A stretch of DNA of 15,968 nt, taken from the NCBI GenBank assembly GCA_034439915.1, contig JAWXBI010000189.1, positions 1 to 15,968 of the forward strand, written 5' to 3'. Within the stretch, counting starts at the first letter, position 1; every line of letters starts with the position of its first letter. A program made the position numbers and the translations under genes. This stretch comes from JADJLQ01 sp034439915 (GTDB lineage: Bacteria; Bacteroidota; Bacteroidia; Chitinophagales; Saprospiraceae). Below are positions 15,167 to 15,968 of this stretch, one piece after another. The notes beneath the pieces are model-generated. The model saw only the letters and a list, made by a program, of their open reading frames with translations, made no database searches and was not told the DNA's origin.

Positions 15167-15931
15167 ATGATCCGTCCGTATATCCTCGAAGAAACCAATT
15201 GGAAACAAATCAAAGACACGCAGTATGATGTTGTGATCCAACCCTGGGGCGCGACAGAAGCCCATAATTATCATATGCCCTATGGTACAGATAATTACCA
15301 GGTCAATTATATCGTCCAGCAGGCTGCAGGCATTGCCTGGGAGGCCGGTGCAAAAGTATTAGTAACGCCTAATTTATCCTATGGGATTCAGACCGGCCAA
15401 CTGGACATCCCCTATTGTATGAACCTGCTGCCCAGTACTCAGATGCAAATTGCCAAAGATATCTGTGATGTGGTGGCCAGGGCTGGGGGGCGCAAGCTGG
15501 TATTTGTAAATGGGCATGGAGGAAATAATTTTAAAAACATCATCCGCGAGTTATCGTTTTTCTTCCCCAACTTGTTTTGTTGTGCCATCAACTGGTGGGA
15601 AGCCGTCAAAGCAAAAGATTTTTTTGATCAACCTGCCGACCATGCCGACGAATTTGAGACCAGTAGCTTGATGGTGATACGCCCCGATTTATTATTGCCT
15701 TTATCCGAAGCAGGAGATGGGGCCACCAAAAAATACAAGATAGAAGCCCTGAGAAGAGGATGGGTGCAGGCCCAAAGATCATGGACCCAGATCAGTCGGG
15801 ATACCGGCTCGGGGGACCCTTCAAAATCCACTGCTGAAAAAGGAAAAAAATATTTAGAAGCCTGTACACAAGAATTGGCAAAGTTTTTAATCGATCTGGC
15901 TAAAGCTGATGTAGATGATTTGTATGAATGA
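15167..15931 (+). CDS. Creatininase-family amidohydrolase (NGHGGN type)
   Basis: A 254-residue cytoplasmic metal-dependent amidohydrolase. Residues matching Pseudomonas creatininase Glu34, His36, Asp45 and His120 are Glu31, His33, Asp42 and His117 with identical spacing (GATEAHNYHMPYGTDNY and FVNGHGGNNF). Creatininase Glu122 is Gly119 here, and the family's later acidic ligand is probably in HADEFETS (159-166). That places the protein in the broad NGHGGN branch, which acts on amides or cyclic amides other than creatinine; the substrate is unknown. The start follows a promoter-like element at four bases, so the mRNA may be leaderless. Confidence 0.88.
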   Translation: MIRPYILEETNWKQIKDTQYDVVIQPWGATEAHNYHMPYGTDNYQVNYIVQQAAGIAWEAGAKVLVTPNLSYGIQTGQLDIPYCMNLLPSTQMQIAKDICDVVARAGGRKLVFVNGHGGNNFKNIIRELSFFFPNLFCCAINWWEAVKAKDFFDQPADHADEFETSSLMVIRPDLLLPLSEAGDGATKKYKIEALRRGWVQAQRSWTQISRDTGSGDPSKSTAEKGKKYLEACTQELAKFLIDLAKADVDDLYE

Positions 15932-15942
15932 GTTTGGAATAT

Positions 15943-15968
15943 TTCACGCAGCGAAGCGAAGACGCCAC
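15943..15968. repeat. Possible 'cacgcagcgaag' dispersed repeat, cut by the window edge
   Basis: TTCACGCAGCGAAGCGAAGA followed by CGCCAC resembles the 'ttcacgcaaagacgcaaagacgc' type of short periodic intergenic repeat seen in many Bacteroidota genomes. GCGAA occurs twice in tandem. The element continues past the edge, so its extent cannot be judged. Confidence 0.35.

Noticed and set aside
9408..15931. A fucose-specific polysaccharide utilisation locus
   Set aside because: The fucosidase and mutarotase are 3 kb apart with unrelated genes between them on both strands, and no SusC/SusD pair, fucose isomerase, kinase or sensor is present.
1..15968. CRISPR arrays, tRNA or rRNA genes, insertion sequences
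   Set aside because: No regularly spaced direct repeats, no cloverleaf-like sequence and no transposase with terminal repeats were found by reading both strands.

Overview
The window looks like part of a Bacteroidota chromosome, probably a Saprospiraceae- or Chitinophagia-like lineage; no marker gene fixes this. The signs are moderate A+T content, almost no Shine-Dalgarno sequences, candidate -7 promoter elements of the TAnnTTTG type (TATCTTTA, TAATTTTG, TACCTTTG), a large propeller plus surface-antigen barrel protein ending in Phe, an outer-membrane beta-barrel, and exported carbohydrate-active enzymes. No tRNA, rRNA, CRISPR array or intact mobile element is visible.

Left part (1-6307): the first 41 bases are the reverse-strand start of a twin-arginine exported protein that leaves the window. 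A DUF4287/DUF5655 protein with a clear intrinsic terminator follows. Next is a 1095-residue exported protein combining a gluzincin-like N-terminal domain without HEXXH, a PD40-type propeller and an Omp85-like barrel. A tight three-gene set follows: YciI-like protein, AlkD-type DNA glycosylase, and a CE4-like deacetylase with an altered first motif.

Middle (6308-9276): about 340 bases without a gene, then a mazEF toxin-antitoxin pair on the reverse strand with a palindromic operator candidate over its probable promoter. A poorly explained 290-base stretch with several hairpins follows. It abuts an M50-like membrane metalloprotease gene that appears broken twice: a one-base frameshift near the start and loss of the C-terminal half. 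Upstream, and probably cotranscribed with it, is an MFS exporter. This is the most rearranged part of the window.

Right part (9277-15968): a lipoprotein aldose 1-epimerase, an S51 (PepE-like) peptidase and a PaiB-like FMN-binding protein in one reverse-strand pair, an outer-membrane beta-barrel, a glyoxalase-like protein, a secreted GH29 alpha-L-fucosidase with a C-terminal discoidin-like module, and a creatininase-family amidohydrolase of the NGHGGN type. The fucosidase and mutarotase fit use of external glycans, but they are not in one operon and no SusC/SusD pair is present, so this is not a classic polysaccharide utilisation locus.

I do not see a convincing new multi-gene system. The points most worth a second look are the broken M50 gene and its junction, the pseudo-protease/propeller/barrel fusion, the non-canonical deacetylase beside a DNA-repair gene, and several start codons lying just after -7-like elements, which suggests leaderless mRNAs.
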